From: Rivularia sp963920925
GTDB taxonomy: Bacteria; Cyanobacteriota; Cyanobacteriia; Cyanobacteriales; Nostocaceae
Direction of reading: 5' to 3'
Assembly (NCBI RefSeq): GCF_963920925.1
Contig: NZ_CAWUDI010000026.1
Location: 57,642-121,641 of the forward strand
DNA: 64,000 bases
Each line of letters begins with the position of its first letter. Positions within the stretch are counted from its first letter, which is position 1. A program made the translations under genes and the position numbers. Below are positions 36,101 to 44,480 of the stretch, piece after piece. Below the pieces are notes generated by a model. That model did no database searches. It saw only the letters and a list, made by a program, of their open reading frames with translations, and was not told the origin of the DNA.

Positions 36101-38659
36101 ATGAATACATCAGTTGTCGGCAAAGAAGCAGTTGACTTACTCTCGCGCATTACAGAAAAAAATCTCAGTCACAGAGATGTAACGCCACCAATGATATTTC
36201 TCGCGAGCTTAGTCACAGTACTTTTGGGTGTAATATTTATCGATGGCAAAGTCGCAGAGGAAGAGAAAAAGATTTTACTTGCAACGCTATATCGTTTTAG
36301 TACTCCAGATAGTGAAGTGCGTAAATTAACGCATTTGATGATTAAAGGTGTTAAAGAAAATCAGCTATATAGAAAAAGCAACGATTTATTAACGTTAACA
36401 GCTTCACTAACGGAATCTCAACGGCTGTTATTGATTGGTTTCGGCTATGAAATGTCTGCTGCTGATGGGGAAATGGATTCCCGTGAGAAAAGTTATTTAG
36501 AGATGCTGAGCAAGCGTTTAAATATTAATTCTCAGCATTTAGCAGTTTTTGAAGCTGCATTTACTCATCAAGAAAATCTAGATTCAACAATTTTAGAAGA
36601 AGTACGGTTTCTACTCGAACCCGTGCGCTTTCAAGAATTAGATACTGTATTTGTCAAAGCAGCGCGGGATATGCTGGATATACTACCGGCTTTACCTGAA
36701 AAGAAATCAACTCAGAAACCTATTGCTATATCTTACGATGAATTAAAAAAGTTTCAAGAACATCGTTTGCAATTAGATAATATTTGCAATCAATTCTTTC
36801 AAATACTTCAAGACTGTCAAAAGCGTAATTTTATCTCTGAAACCTTTATAAATGAAGCAAAAGCAATATGGAGAAAAAATCAATCGGAGCGGTTTCGAGT
36901 TGCAGTAGTAGGTGAATTTAGTCAAGGTAAGTCAACTTTACTTAACGCTTTGTTAGGTGAAGAAATCCAGCCAGCACGAGAGATTCCCTGTAGTAGCACG
37001 GTAACGGTTTTAAAATATGGCAAGCAAAAGCGAGTGATTTGCGTTTATAAAGATGGTAGAGAAGAAGAAATTTCATTTGATGCTTACCAACAAAAAGCAA
37101 GTCTTTCTGAAGATGCAGCCATTGATTGCTTAAGCGACGAATTAGCTCAATCGGAAATTGAAGAAATTATTTTTGAACATCCAGACTTAGAGTTATGTAA
37201 AAGCGGTGTCGAAATTGTAGATTCTCCAGGATTAAACGAACATCCTCAACGAACCGCGATTACTCAAAAATTACTTAAAGATACCGATGCAGCAATTTTT
37301 CTGACTAACGCTTCACGTCCTTTAACACAAGGAGAACGTGATTTACTACACGAAATAAGAGTTTATCTCAACGGTGGTAAAGATGACAAACCAGCAGATA
37401 ATTTATTTATCGCTTGCAATTTTATAGATTTAATTCGTACAGCAAAAGGTAAAGAACAAATTCAACAACGGATTACAAAGTTTGTTCAAGCTGATAATCC
37501 ACTAATTGCCGGGGAAAATCGCATTCACTTTATTTCTGTTCAAGCCGCACTCGATGCAATTATCAATGGCTCGAAAGATGCATATTTGTCAGATTTTAAC
37601 CATTTTGTTTCATCTATCGAAAACTTTTTAAGATTTGAACGCGGTGAATTGAAGCTGAAACGTTTAAATCTAATTCTCAATACATTTCATCAAAAATGCG
37701 ATAAAGTTTTAAACCAAGCGCAGAATACTATCGAAGGTAAAATAAAAATTTCGGAAACCGATAAAAAAGAAATAATAGAACAAATTGGAGAAATTAGCGG
37801 ACGCGATATCAAAATTTATACCCTTGCCAAAACCCTCAAAAAAGAGGCATCCGCAAAAGCAATTAAATGTCGCAAGGAATGGTATGAAACATTGCGCGAT
37901 CGCATATCTACAAAAAGCAAGTCTTGGCACTCGGAACACAGCCCTGTTTGGAGCCAAAATCAATTGATTAAAGACTACACAAATCAATTTATTCGAGATT
38001 TATCATTAGAAATAGATGAATGGGGAACTAAAGTTCTTAAAGATGTGATTCTGCAAAAATATATTAAATTTTTCGATGCCAATATTAAGCATGAATTAGA
38101 TGAAATTCAAGCAGATTTTAAAAATTTAGATATACAGGTTCATTCAGATTTTAGCTCCCAGATGCAATTATCTATTGATGGCATCAACGATGATTTTAAG
38201 GGATTTATGGGAATTGGCGGTGGAATCGGAATCGGTGGAGCTTTAGCTGCTGGTTTATTAGTATTTACAGGTGTTGGTTTTATCGCAGTTATTGTAGCCA
38301 GCGTTGCCGCAACAATTGCAGGCTCCTTCGGCTTAGGAATGCTCGATATGGATGGATTGCACGACAAAATTAAGATGAAAATATTAGAGGAAGGACTCAA
38401 AAAATTTGATGATTCTATAGACAAACTTGATAGCAAAATCAATCAAATTGTTAATAAAGTCTTTGATACTAAAGTTGAATCAGTTAATAAAATAATTGCT
38501 CAAGCTATTTCCCTTTACGAAAACCTTTTAGAGCAGCAAGAACACGTTTCCTCAGAAACTATAGAACAACGTCTTGCCGATAAAGCATGGATTTCTCAAA
38601 AGCGTGGCGAACTCGAACGGATACAGCAGGATATTAAATCGATTGTTGAGGTTTCTTAA
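36101..38659 (+). CDS. TerB-like / dynamin-like GTPase fusion protein
   Basis: An 852-residue protein. Residues about 30-195 resemble a TerB tellurite-resistance-type domain, with two acidic helix-loop motifs (FIDGKVAEEEKKIL; SAADGEMDSREKSYLEML). A dynamin-type GTPase follows: P-loop GEFSQGKST (271-279), switch Thr in PCSSTVTV (296-303) and G3 DSPG (374-377). The G4 position reads ACNFID (438-443) in place of the usual N/T-K-x-D. The C-terminal part is a long helical stalk with a glycine-rich hydrophobic stretch (about 701-748; GIGGALAAGLLVFTGVGFIA) fit to insert in membrane, then more coiled coil. Bacterial dynamin-like proteins bind and remodel membranes, and some protect against phage. The role here is unknown; the divergent neighbour is a candidate partner. 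Confidence 0.85.
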   Translation: MNTSVVGKEAVDLLSRITEKNLSHRDVTPPMIFLASLVTVLLGVIFIDGKVAEEEKKILLATLYRFSTPDSEVRKLTHLMIKGVKENQLYRKSNDLLTLTASLTESQRLLLIGFGYEMSAADGEMDSREKSYLEMLSKRLNINSQHLAVFEAAFTHQENLDSTILEEVRFLLEPVRFQELDTVFVKAARDMLDILPALPEKKSTQKPIAISYDELKKFQEHRLQLDNICNQFFQILQDCQKRNFISETFINEAKAIWRKNQSERFRVAVVGEFSQGKSTLLNALLGEEIQPAREIPCSSTVTVLKYGKQKRVICVYKDGREEEISFDAYQQKASLSEDAAIDCLSDELAQSEIEEIIFEHPDLELCKSGVEIVDSPGLNEHPQRTAITQKLLKDTDAAIFLTNASRPLTQGERDLLHEIRVYLNGGKDDKPADNLFIACNFIDLIRTAKGKEQIQQRITKFVQADNPLIAGENRIHFISVQAALDAIINGSKDAYLSDFNHFVSSIENFLRFERGELKLKRLNLILNTFHQKCDKVLNQAQNTIEGKIKISETDKKEIIEQIGEISGRDIKIYTLAKTLKKEASAKAIKCRKEWYETLRDRISTKSKSWHSEHSPVWSQNQLIKDYTNQFIRDLSLEIDEWGTKVLKDVILQKYIKFFDANIKHELDEIQADFKNLDIQVHSDFSSQMQLSIDGINDDFKGFMGIGGGIGIGGALAAGLLVFTGVGFIAVIVASVAATIAGSFGLGMLDMDGLHDKIKMKILEEGLKKFDDSIDKLDSKINQIVNKVFDTKVESVNKIIAQAISLYENLLEQQEHVSSETIEQRLADKAWISQKRGELERIQQDIKSIVEVS

Positions 38660-38697
38660 CCCAATCTACAAACGCTATTTAATAAAACAAAAAAAAT

Positions 38698-38741
38698 GAG
38701 TAGAGAGTATCTAATTGCTGAAATTAGTTACCCATCTACTC
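38698..38741 (+). terminator. Hairpin after the dynamin-like gene, possible terminator
   Basis: GAGTAGA (38698-38704) pairs with TCTACTC (38735-38741), and inside it CTAATT (38711-38716) pairs with AATTAG (38722-38727). No T-run follows on the plus strand, but an A-run precedes it, so it may terminate minus-strand transcripts or be a cruciform repeat. Confidence 0.4.
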
Positions 38742-38852
38742 AAAATAAAACTGACAATTTGCAATCTCTTGATGTTGGGAATAAAAAAAGGAAAATTACT
38801 TAGATTCTCTTCCATAAATAATACATATTATAGCAAATGTACTGAAAAAAAT

Positions 38853-38919
38853 GTAGGTTGGGTTAGACGCAGGAATAATTATGGTTGATGAAGGATTTGA
38901 TATGCGTCGTAACCCAACA
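38853..38919 (+). repeat. Dispersed ~70-bp palindromic repeat, copy 2 (gtaggttgggttagacgc)
   Basis: This copy has gtaggttgggttagacgc at 38853-38870 and gcgtcgtaacccaaca at 38904-38919, with the centre ggttgatgaaggattt. It has the same orientation as copy 1 at 34326-34395. It is followed directly by another palindrome-rich element. Confidence 0.75.
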
Positions 38920-38939
38920 TTTTCATTTCGGTGCAGACT

Positions 38940-39117
38940 ATGTTGGGTTGTGCCGTTCAGCTTTGCTGCGGCTCAGGCACACCTGCGGTGTTCACGTTCA
39001 CGAAGTATGCCCGAAGGGCTTAGTGTAAGCGAAGCGCTACGTTCCTCAACCCAACCTACAAGCTAACAGGACATCATATTTCGGAATCCGGAGGCGCTTA
39101 AGCGCTACTACGAACTA
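38940..39117. repeat. Composite palindromic repeat (tgttgggtt arms and gcgctactacgaac arm)
   Basis: atgttgggttgtgcc at 38939-38953 is mirrored by cctcaacccaaccta at 39044-39058. The inside is G+C-rich and palindromic (gcccgaagggc). At 39083-39115, ggaatccggaggcgcttaag and gcgctactacgaac match, in reverse orientation, parts of the 3379-3517 element. The block touches the stop codon of the next minus-strand gene. No gene is supported here. Confidence 0.6.
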
Positions 39118-40215
39118 TCAATTACCAATCGGTGGCGCAAGTGCTGCACGAGGAGTTCCACCACCACCAATACTATTAGGACTATTATTATCGACAATAT
39201 ATAATGCCTCAAACAGCTTCATAAAATCGTCGTAAAATTTTCCGCTTTCACTCTGGAATTTATACCCATATTTATGACGAAATTCATCGGTAACTCCTTT
39301 CTCTACTGCAAAATAGTGAGCATCTCCGGCTGAGTCATCTACGACGTAAGCACCATAATCTTGCAAGGCATCAAATAGCTTTTTAGCTGCTGGAGTTTGT
39401 AAATTCAAACTTTCCTTTGTAATTCCTGGCCCAATTGCTAGCAATGAACCCTGTACTAAAGCATGATTGCTACCACCGTAATTTTCTGCTGCATAATCAT
39501 CAGCACGATCTGCTGGCCAGCGATATCCGGGTATTTTCTTATCGTAAAATAGATATTTATCTGCCCAAATCACAACTTTCAAAGCATGACGAATCGGTTT
39601 ATCGTTGGTAAGTTCGCCTTTACGAATTGAACCGCCAATTGAAGACAACCCCGAACCAAAGTGTGCCCCTCCTATTCCTTCTCCATAGATATCTACGTTT
39701 TCATGTCGCCAACCGTATACCGGACTTTGTTCGTCACAACGAGCTAAAGGTGAAAGCTGTACTAATGTTCTACCATCCGGCATCAAGAAGGCAGAAGCAT
39801 TATTTGGTGTACGGAATGGTTTTTTTGTCGCGTCTGGAATAATCAAATTATCGGGAATAGGTATGTCAATATCCATATATTTTTTACCCGTACAGCGCCC
39901 TTCTCCCCAAGCACCGGGAGCATAAACCGAACGGTGTGGATACTTATCTTTTAACCAGAAAAAATATTCTTCGTCTGCGGTTGCATATTTGGATTTACCA
40001 ATATTTGCCTTGACGTAAACTGCATCGGAACCTATCGGCATATTCCAAATTGATGTAGATAAAAAGGGCTGCAAAAACTTGTCTCTAGTGGGGGTTTTAC
40101 CAAAACTACTCTGACAGCCCCATCCAACAGCCATAATTACGCCAATTAAGAAAACAACCAAAATACGCAGCCATGCCGTACTTGTAAAAAATGAAAGGTT
40201 TTTCATTCTATTCAA
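39118..40215 (-). CDS. Secreted or lipid-anchored protein of unknown function
   Basis: A 365-residue exported protein. An N-terminal hydrophobic helix (about 13-33; AWLRILVVFLIGVIMAVGWG) is followed by Cys34, which could be a lipidation site, though VGWGC is a poor lipobox. The mature part has conserved-looking stretches: LSTSIWNMPIGSDAVYV, APGAWGEGRCTGKKYMDIDI, GAHFGSGLSSIGGSIRKGEL, IRHALKVVIWADKYLFYD and GYRWPADRADDYA. I recall similar GSGLSSxGGxIRxGEL phrases in unannotated secreted proteins of actinobacteria, which suggests a real family, possibly acting on carbohydrate, but I cannot name it. The C-terminus is Gly/Pro/Ala-rich and disordered. ATG at 40206 is an alternative start. Confidence 0.75.
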   Translation of the reverse strand: MNRMKNLSFFTSTAWLRILVVFLIGVIMAVGWGCQSSFGKTPTRDKFLQPFLSTSIWNMPIGSDAVYVKANIGKSKYATADEEYFFWLKDKYPHRSVYAPGAWGEGRCTGKKYMDIDIPIPDNLIIPDATKKPFRTPNNASAFLMPDGRTLVQLSPLARCDEQSPVYGWRHENVDIYGEGIGGAHFGSGLSSIGGSIRKGELTNDKPIRHALKVVIWADKYLFYDKKIPGYRWPADRADDYAAENYGGSNHALVQGSLLAIGPGITKESLNLQTPAAKKLFDALQDYGAYVVDDSAGDAHYFAVEKGVTDEFRHKYGYKFQSESGKFYDDFMKLFEALYIVDNNSPNSIGGGGTPRAALAPPIGN

Positions 40216-41072
40216 ACAATCGCATCAATTTACATTTTCAGGAAAAATAGTCAAGAAATAATAAAGCATTTACTTAACTAACGGCCATTATAATTAAGTG
40301 CCACATTTAAAACTTTATATAGCAATCTTTAGCTTCACTTGCCTATCATTCCTTGATTTTTTATAAAAAAAAATTTAGAAAAATTATAGATTATATGTAT
40401 TTATTTACTTTGCGCTCTTAGCTATGAAAAAGCATAATTCGCTGAGGAAGATGTTTTGGTTGAGCCTATAAATCAATCTTGTTCATTTACAATACCTTTG
40501 GATTGTACCAAGAGGCGCAAAGCTCTCAAACAGGCTCTGTAACTGTGTAATCCCGTTCGCTTCGACTTCTAGCTAAAACCGTTGCAATCTCAATGCAAAA
40601 TAATCCTGTCTCAATCTAATTGCCAGCTAATTACCAGAAGATTATTAACCGAAATCATTTTGTGGTATTTACTGAAGTTTAGTTGATAATTATTGATTGC
40701 AAAGTAACAAAAATGACTCGTAATTTACTCTGGTTGCTTATCCTAATCGTCCCTCTATATTACAGCTTGAGATAAATAGAATTATGGCGATCGCCTAACT
40801 CTAACAGCGGGTAAATAAGTACTTTCATACATATAGGCTTGCGAGTTTCCAACATTTTGATTACTCAGCTAAGTATTTATACTTTTATATAGTAATATAA
40901 AATAATAAGAGATAAAAAGTAACTTTTAATAAACTTTGGCTAAAAAGTGCAAAGTTGGACGGGAAAACATCATTATATTGTTTGTTTAACTAATGGGTGC
41001 CCATAACCGCTTTTTTTTTTTGAAGATTGAGTTTGATTGCAATTTTTATAGGTAAAGAGGTACAAAAGGGAA
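40216..41072. other. Long divergent intergenic region
   Basis: 857 bp of AT-rich sequence between a minus-strand gene and the plus-strand kinase gene. It holds one HIP1 site (gcgatcgc near 40788) and a run of T (41009-41019). I see no gene or clear RNA structure; it must hold promoters for both neighbours. Confidence 0.4.
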
Positions 41073-42788
41073 GTGAATTCACAAACCCTCACACAAAACA
41101 GTCGTAAGTACGACGCACGTCAAATAGCGCGATACCATCGCCTACGTCCTTGGCTAGCTTGGGGACGTGCAATTACAATTGTCTGGAATTTCGTCTGGTT
41201 TATTCTGGGTCTAAAGTGGGATGATTGGCAGGGAGTAGCCGAACGCAACAAGTTGAGACGAGCGGTTCATTTACGAAAACTTCTGGTGCGTTTGGGGCCA
41301 GCATTTATTAAAGTTGGTCAAGCTTTATCAACGAGACCGGATTTAATTCGCAAAGATTTTCTTGAGGAACTGATCAAATTACAGGATCAATTGCCACCGT
41401 TTGACAATGCTCTTGCTTTGAGACAAATTCAAAGCGAGTTAGGTCATCCAATTAAAGAAATATTTAGCGAACTTTCCCCCGCTCCGGTTGCTGCTGCAAG
41501 TTTGGGACAAGTTTATCGGGGTCGTTTGCACACGGGTGAAGAAGTTGCCGTAAAAGTACAGCGACCAAATTTACGTCCGATTCTTTCGCTTGACTTATAT
41601 TTAATGCGTTGGGCTGCGGGTTGGTTAGCTCCTTGGTTGCCTTTGAATTTGGGACACGACTTGACATTAATAGTAGATGAGTTTGGTACCAAATTATTTG
41701 AGGAAATTGACTATCTAAATGAAGGTCGTAACGCTGAAAGATTCGCTACTAACTTTCGCAACGACCCCCAGGTCAAGGTTCCGGCGATTTACTGGCGCTA
41801 CACTACAACTCGCGTTTTAACTTTAGAATGGCTCAACGGATTTAAGCTCACCGATACCGAAAGTATTATTGCAGCAGGTTTAGATCCGCAAGCAGTGATT
41901 GAAATTGGGGTAACTACAGGTTTACAGCAGTTGTTGGAACATGGTTTCTTTCACGCAGATCCCCATCCCGGTAACTTGTTCGCCATGCCAGATGGTAGGA
42001 TGGGCTACATCGACTTCGGTATGATGGATCAGCTTGATGAAACTACCAAGGAAACCCTTGTAGATGCGATTGTTCATCTAATAAACAAGGATTATACCGA
42101 CTTAGCTGGCGATTACGTAAAGCTGGGTTTTCTGACGACCGATACAGATATTCGTCCGATTGTACCGGCTTTAGAAGCATTACTTGGAGATGCAATTAAT
42201 CGTAACGTCGGCGACTTCAACTTCAAGACAATAACCGATGAGTTTTCCAAACTCATGTACGAATATCCTTTCCGAGTCCCTGCCAAATTTGCTTTAATTA
42301 TTCGTTCCTTGGTGACTCAAGAAGGTATTGCCCTATCGTTAAACCCCAACTTCAAAATTCTAGAAGTCGCATATCCTTATGTAGCGCGGCGATTGCTAAC
42401 GGGTGAATCCGCGCAATTGCGACGAAGATTGATTAACGTGCTGTTTAAAGATGGTACATTCCAATGGGAACGATTGGAAAACATGATTGCGATCGCGCGT
42501 ACCGATAACAGTTTTGATTTGTTACCGACAGCACAAATGGGTTTGCAGTATTTACTGAGTGACGAAGGTCAGTTTCTTCAGCAGCAGTTAGTACTCGCAC
42601 TAACTGAAGATGACCGCTTACACGCTGAAGAAGTGCAGCGCTTATGGAATATGGTCAAAGACGATTTAAACCCATCTCGCTTATTAGGTGCGGCTTTTGG
42701 AGTTTTGACTCAGTTTTCCAGAGAAAGAGTTGCAGCAATATTACCTCCTTTGGGCACCTCAAATTCGGTGAAAAACAATTATTCATGA
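41073..42788 (+). CDS. ABC1/UbiB/ADCK family atypical kinase
   Basis: A 571-residue protein of the AarF/UbiB family, common in several copies in cyanobacteria and plastids, where members affect quinone or prenyl-lipid metabolism. The family-specific KxGQ motif is at 80-83 (FIKVGQALSTRPD), the Ala-rich nucleotide loop at 140-150 (AAASLGQVYRG), the VAVK lysine at 161, the catalytic loop HADPHPGN at 294-301 and DFG at 314-316. All kinase residues are present. The C-terminal 200 residues are helical with no obvious membrane helix. The start is a GTG at 41073; a purine run (aaaaggga) lies very close upstream, so a slightly later start cannot be excluded. A terminator-like hairpin follows. Confidence 0.92.
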   Translation: MNSQTLTQNSRKYDARQIARYHRLRPWLAWGRAITIVWNFVWFILGLKWDDWQGVAERNKLRRAVHLRKLLVRLGPAFIKVGQALSTRPDLIRKDFLEELIKLQDQLPPFDNALALRQIQSELGHPIKEIFSELSPAPVAAASLGQVYRGRLHTGEEVAVKVQRPNLRPILSLDLYLMRWAAGWLAPWLPLNLGHDLTLIVDEFGTKLFEEIDYLNEGRNAERFATNFRNDPQVKVPAIYWRYTTTRVLTLEWLNGFKLTDTESIIAAGLDPQAVIEIGVTTGLQQLLEHGFFHADPHPGNLFAMPDGRMGYIDFGMMDQLDETTKETLVDAIVHLINKDYTDLAGDYVKLGFLTTDTDIRPIVPALEALLGDAINRNVGDFNFKTITDEFSKLMYEYPFRVPAKFALIIRSLVTQEGIALSLNPNFKILEVAYPYVARRLLTGESAQLRRRLINVLFKDGTFQWERLENMIAIARTDNSFDLLPTAQMGLQYLLSDEGQFLQQQLVLALTEDDRLHAEEVQRLWNMVKDDLNPSRLLGAAFGVLTQFSRERVAAILPPLGTSNSVKNNYS

Positions 42789-42826
42789 CCTCTCGCCATG
42801 AACGCGGAGCGTTTTCTCGTAGAGTA

Positions 42827-42861
42827 CCTCTCTCCTAAAAGGAAAGAGGCTTTTAATTTTT
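42827..42861 (+). terminator. Probable terminator after the ABC1 kinase gene
   Basis: CCTCT(ct)CCT pairs with AGG(aa)AGAGG across a short A-rich loop (42827-42849), followed by cttttaattttt. Confidence 0.6.
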
Positions 42862-42979
42862 CTCCGATCCCCCTTCTCTTGTAGGGAAGGGGTTAGGGGT
42901 TGGGTTTACGAAATTTCAAGTTAAATGCAATACTTATTAAATAACCTCTGAGAAAGCAGCATATAAATTAGGAGTTTTC

Positions 42980-43354
42980 ATGTATTATTATCCTTCCGAT
43001 CCCCCATACTTAATCTTAATTTTGGGATTTTTTATCGCCGTAACTTCCGGTGCTGCATTAGGCGGAACTTTAAAAGTAATTTCAAAAACATGGCGCAAAA
43101 AAGGTGCTGAAACTTCTGCTCCTCGTTTCTCCAATAAACAGTTAGTCGTACCATTTATCGGTATTACAATTGGTACTGGTTTATTTCTTTGTTCGGGTTT
43201 AGCGATATTTGGTTTTCCAAATTGGCTAGCTTGTGCGGTTGGTATACCAGTTACTCTTTTAACTTGCATTTTAACTGCTTTTCAACTAGGAAGTATGATG
43301 ACTTATGCTGAAAGCCGAGGATTTAAATCTTTGGATTTAGATTCTTTTAGTTAA
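42980..43354 (+). CDS. Small membrane protein of unknown function
   Basis: A 124-residue protein with three hydrophobic segments: LILILGFFIAVTSGAALGG (about 11-29), VVPFIGITIGTGLFLCSGLA (about 52-71) and WLACAVGIPVTLLTCILTAF (about 78-97). Between the first two lies a basic loop (SKTWRKKGAETSAPRFS) that would face the cytoplasm. I do not recognise a family. It starts with MYYYPSDPPYL at an ATG behind aggagttttc, a good Shine-Dalgarno (ggag, 6 nt). It stands alone and is followed by a terminator, so it is a one-gene unit. Confidence 0.7.
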   Translation: MYYYPSDPPYLILILGFFIAVTSGAALGGTLKVISKTWRKKGAETSAPRFSNKQLVVPFIGITIGTGLFLCSGLAIFGFPNWLACAVGIPVTLLTCILTAFQLGSMMTYAESRGFKSLDLDSFS

Positions 43355-43378
43355 AAGTAATAAATTTAAACTTAATTT

Positions 43379-43436
43379 TTCGCCGTTTGTAAGTTGTTTT
43401 TTAGAAAGCAATTTATGAACGGCGAATATTTTTTTA
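43379..43436 (+). terminator. Rho-independent terminator after the small membrane protein gene
   Basis: TTCGCCGTT (43379-43387) pairs with AACGGCGAA (43418-43426) across a 30-nt loop and is followed by tatttttttag. Confidence 0.65.
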
Positions 43437-43493
43437 GGGTGAAAGGAGATAAAAACCGGAGAGACGCGGAGTACGCAGAGAATGATAAGAGAG

Positions 43494-43549
43494 GTTTGTA
43501 GTTGTGCTTCAGCGCCTCTTATCGGAAGCGCTGAAGCGCAACTACGAAC
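43494..43549. repeat. Palindromic repeat (gtagttgtgcttcagcgc arms)
   Basis: gtttgtagttgtgcttcagcgc (43494-43515) is mirrored by gcgctgaagcgcaactacgaac (43528-43549) with 2 mismatches in 22 bases and a 12-nt loop. It is related to the 3379-3517 and 39083-39115 elements. It ends 4 bp before the stop of the next gene and may serve as its terminator. Confidence 0.75.
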
Positions 43550-43553
43550 CTTA

Positions 43554-44477
43554 CTACTTCAAGGAACGCAAAAAAGTTTTAGCTTCATTCATAGTTTTTT
43601 GCCAAGAAGTTGGTTTAGGCTTTTCTGGAAATACTGGTGGTGGTAATTGTGGGTTCAAGTTGCGATAATGTTCCCAAATTTCCCAGTAAGGACAACCTGG
43701 TTCGATACGAATGCCTGCCCAATGTAAATACTGTAAAGTTTGGTTGACTGTTGGGTCTACTAATTTATGTCCTTCATGTAAGAAGTGAGATGTTCCTCCC
43801 CAGTTCCCCGGTGCTTTTCCTTCTCTATTAACTATGTTGAAACGGTTGGGAATCCGTTTGAGCAACATATAATTAATAATTGGTTGATCCGATGTTTTTT
43901 CCGAGAAATCAAAGTATTCTGGATGTTGGGCACATTCTGCGAAAGTTTCGTATAAATCCTGTTCGGATATCAGGTTTTTCTTGGAACCCCAAAAGCCACC
44001 GTTGAATATGTCTTTGACTTCGCTTTCGGTAAATACTTTTTCTTCTAATACTGTGGAACTAAATACGTTTCTTATTCCACCCAAATGTTGGTAATCGCAG
44101 CAAATAAAGTCGGTATTTTGTAAGTAGTTGAGATTGTCAATGATTTTTTCAAAGACGACAATATCCGTATCTATATACAAAAACTCATCGAAGGGACCAA
44201 ACCAACAAGCTTGTTTACGAAATTGATTCGGACGAGCAAAGAATTTACCACCAAATGTTTCGTATAATTTGTTAGACAAACGGTCTATAAATTCTAAATC
44301 TTGGTAAACTTCTACTCCATAATATTTATCGAGAGTAGCAGCAATTTTGTGATAATTATCATCATAGGGAATCATCACAATGGGGGTTTCGTTATCGTGG
44401 AGACGAATGCTATTTAGTAAAGCAATAGCGTGATCTGTCACCTTATCATTCGCAATTATATAAATTCCTTTAGTCAT
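43554..44477 (-). CDS. GT-A-like protein of a cyanobacterial family (Npun_R2821/R2822-like), paralog 1
   Basis: A 307-residue protein starting MTKGIYIIANDKVTDHAIAL. It is related to the next gene and to the gene at 54910: all share an IYxxANDxVxDxxxALLNSI start, an IPYD/N motif, an acidic DxD-type site (here Y-I-D103-T-D105) and an NGGFWGSKK-like stretch. These point to a nucleotide-sugar glycosyltransferase of GT-A fold, GT8-like, though the family is mostly labelled by locus tag. The end of the protein is Pro-rich (LNPQLPPPVFPEKPKP). It has no membrane helix. It starts 3 bp after the stop of the gene upstream, so the two form an operon. Donor and acceptor are unknown. Confidence 0.78.
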   Translation of the reverse strand: MTKGIYIIANDKVTDHAIALLNSIRLHDNETPIVMIPYDDNYHKIAATLDKYYGVEVYQDLEFIDRLSNKLYETFGGKFFARPNQFRKQACWFGPFDEFLYIDTDIVVFEKIIDNLNYLQNTDFICCDYQHLGGIRNVFSSTVLEEKVFTESEVKDIFNGGFWGSKKNLISEQDLYETFAECAQHPEYFDFSEKTSDQPIINYMLLKRIPNRFNIVNREGKAPGNWGGTSHFLHEGHKLVDPTVNQTLQYLHWAGIRIEPGCPYWEIWEHYRNLNPQLPPPVFPEKPKPTSWQKTMNEAKTFLRSLK

Positions 44478-44480
44478 GGG

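Noticed and set aside
38881..39066. 61-codon open frame after the dynamin gene
   Set aside because: It runs through two palindromic repeat elements and is explained by them.
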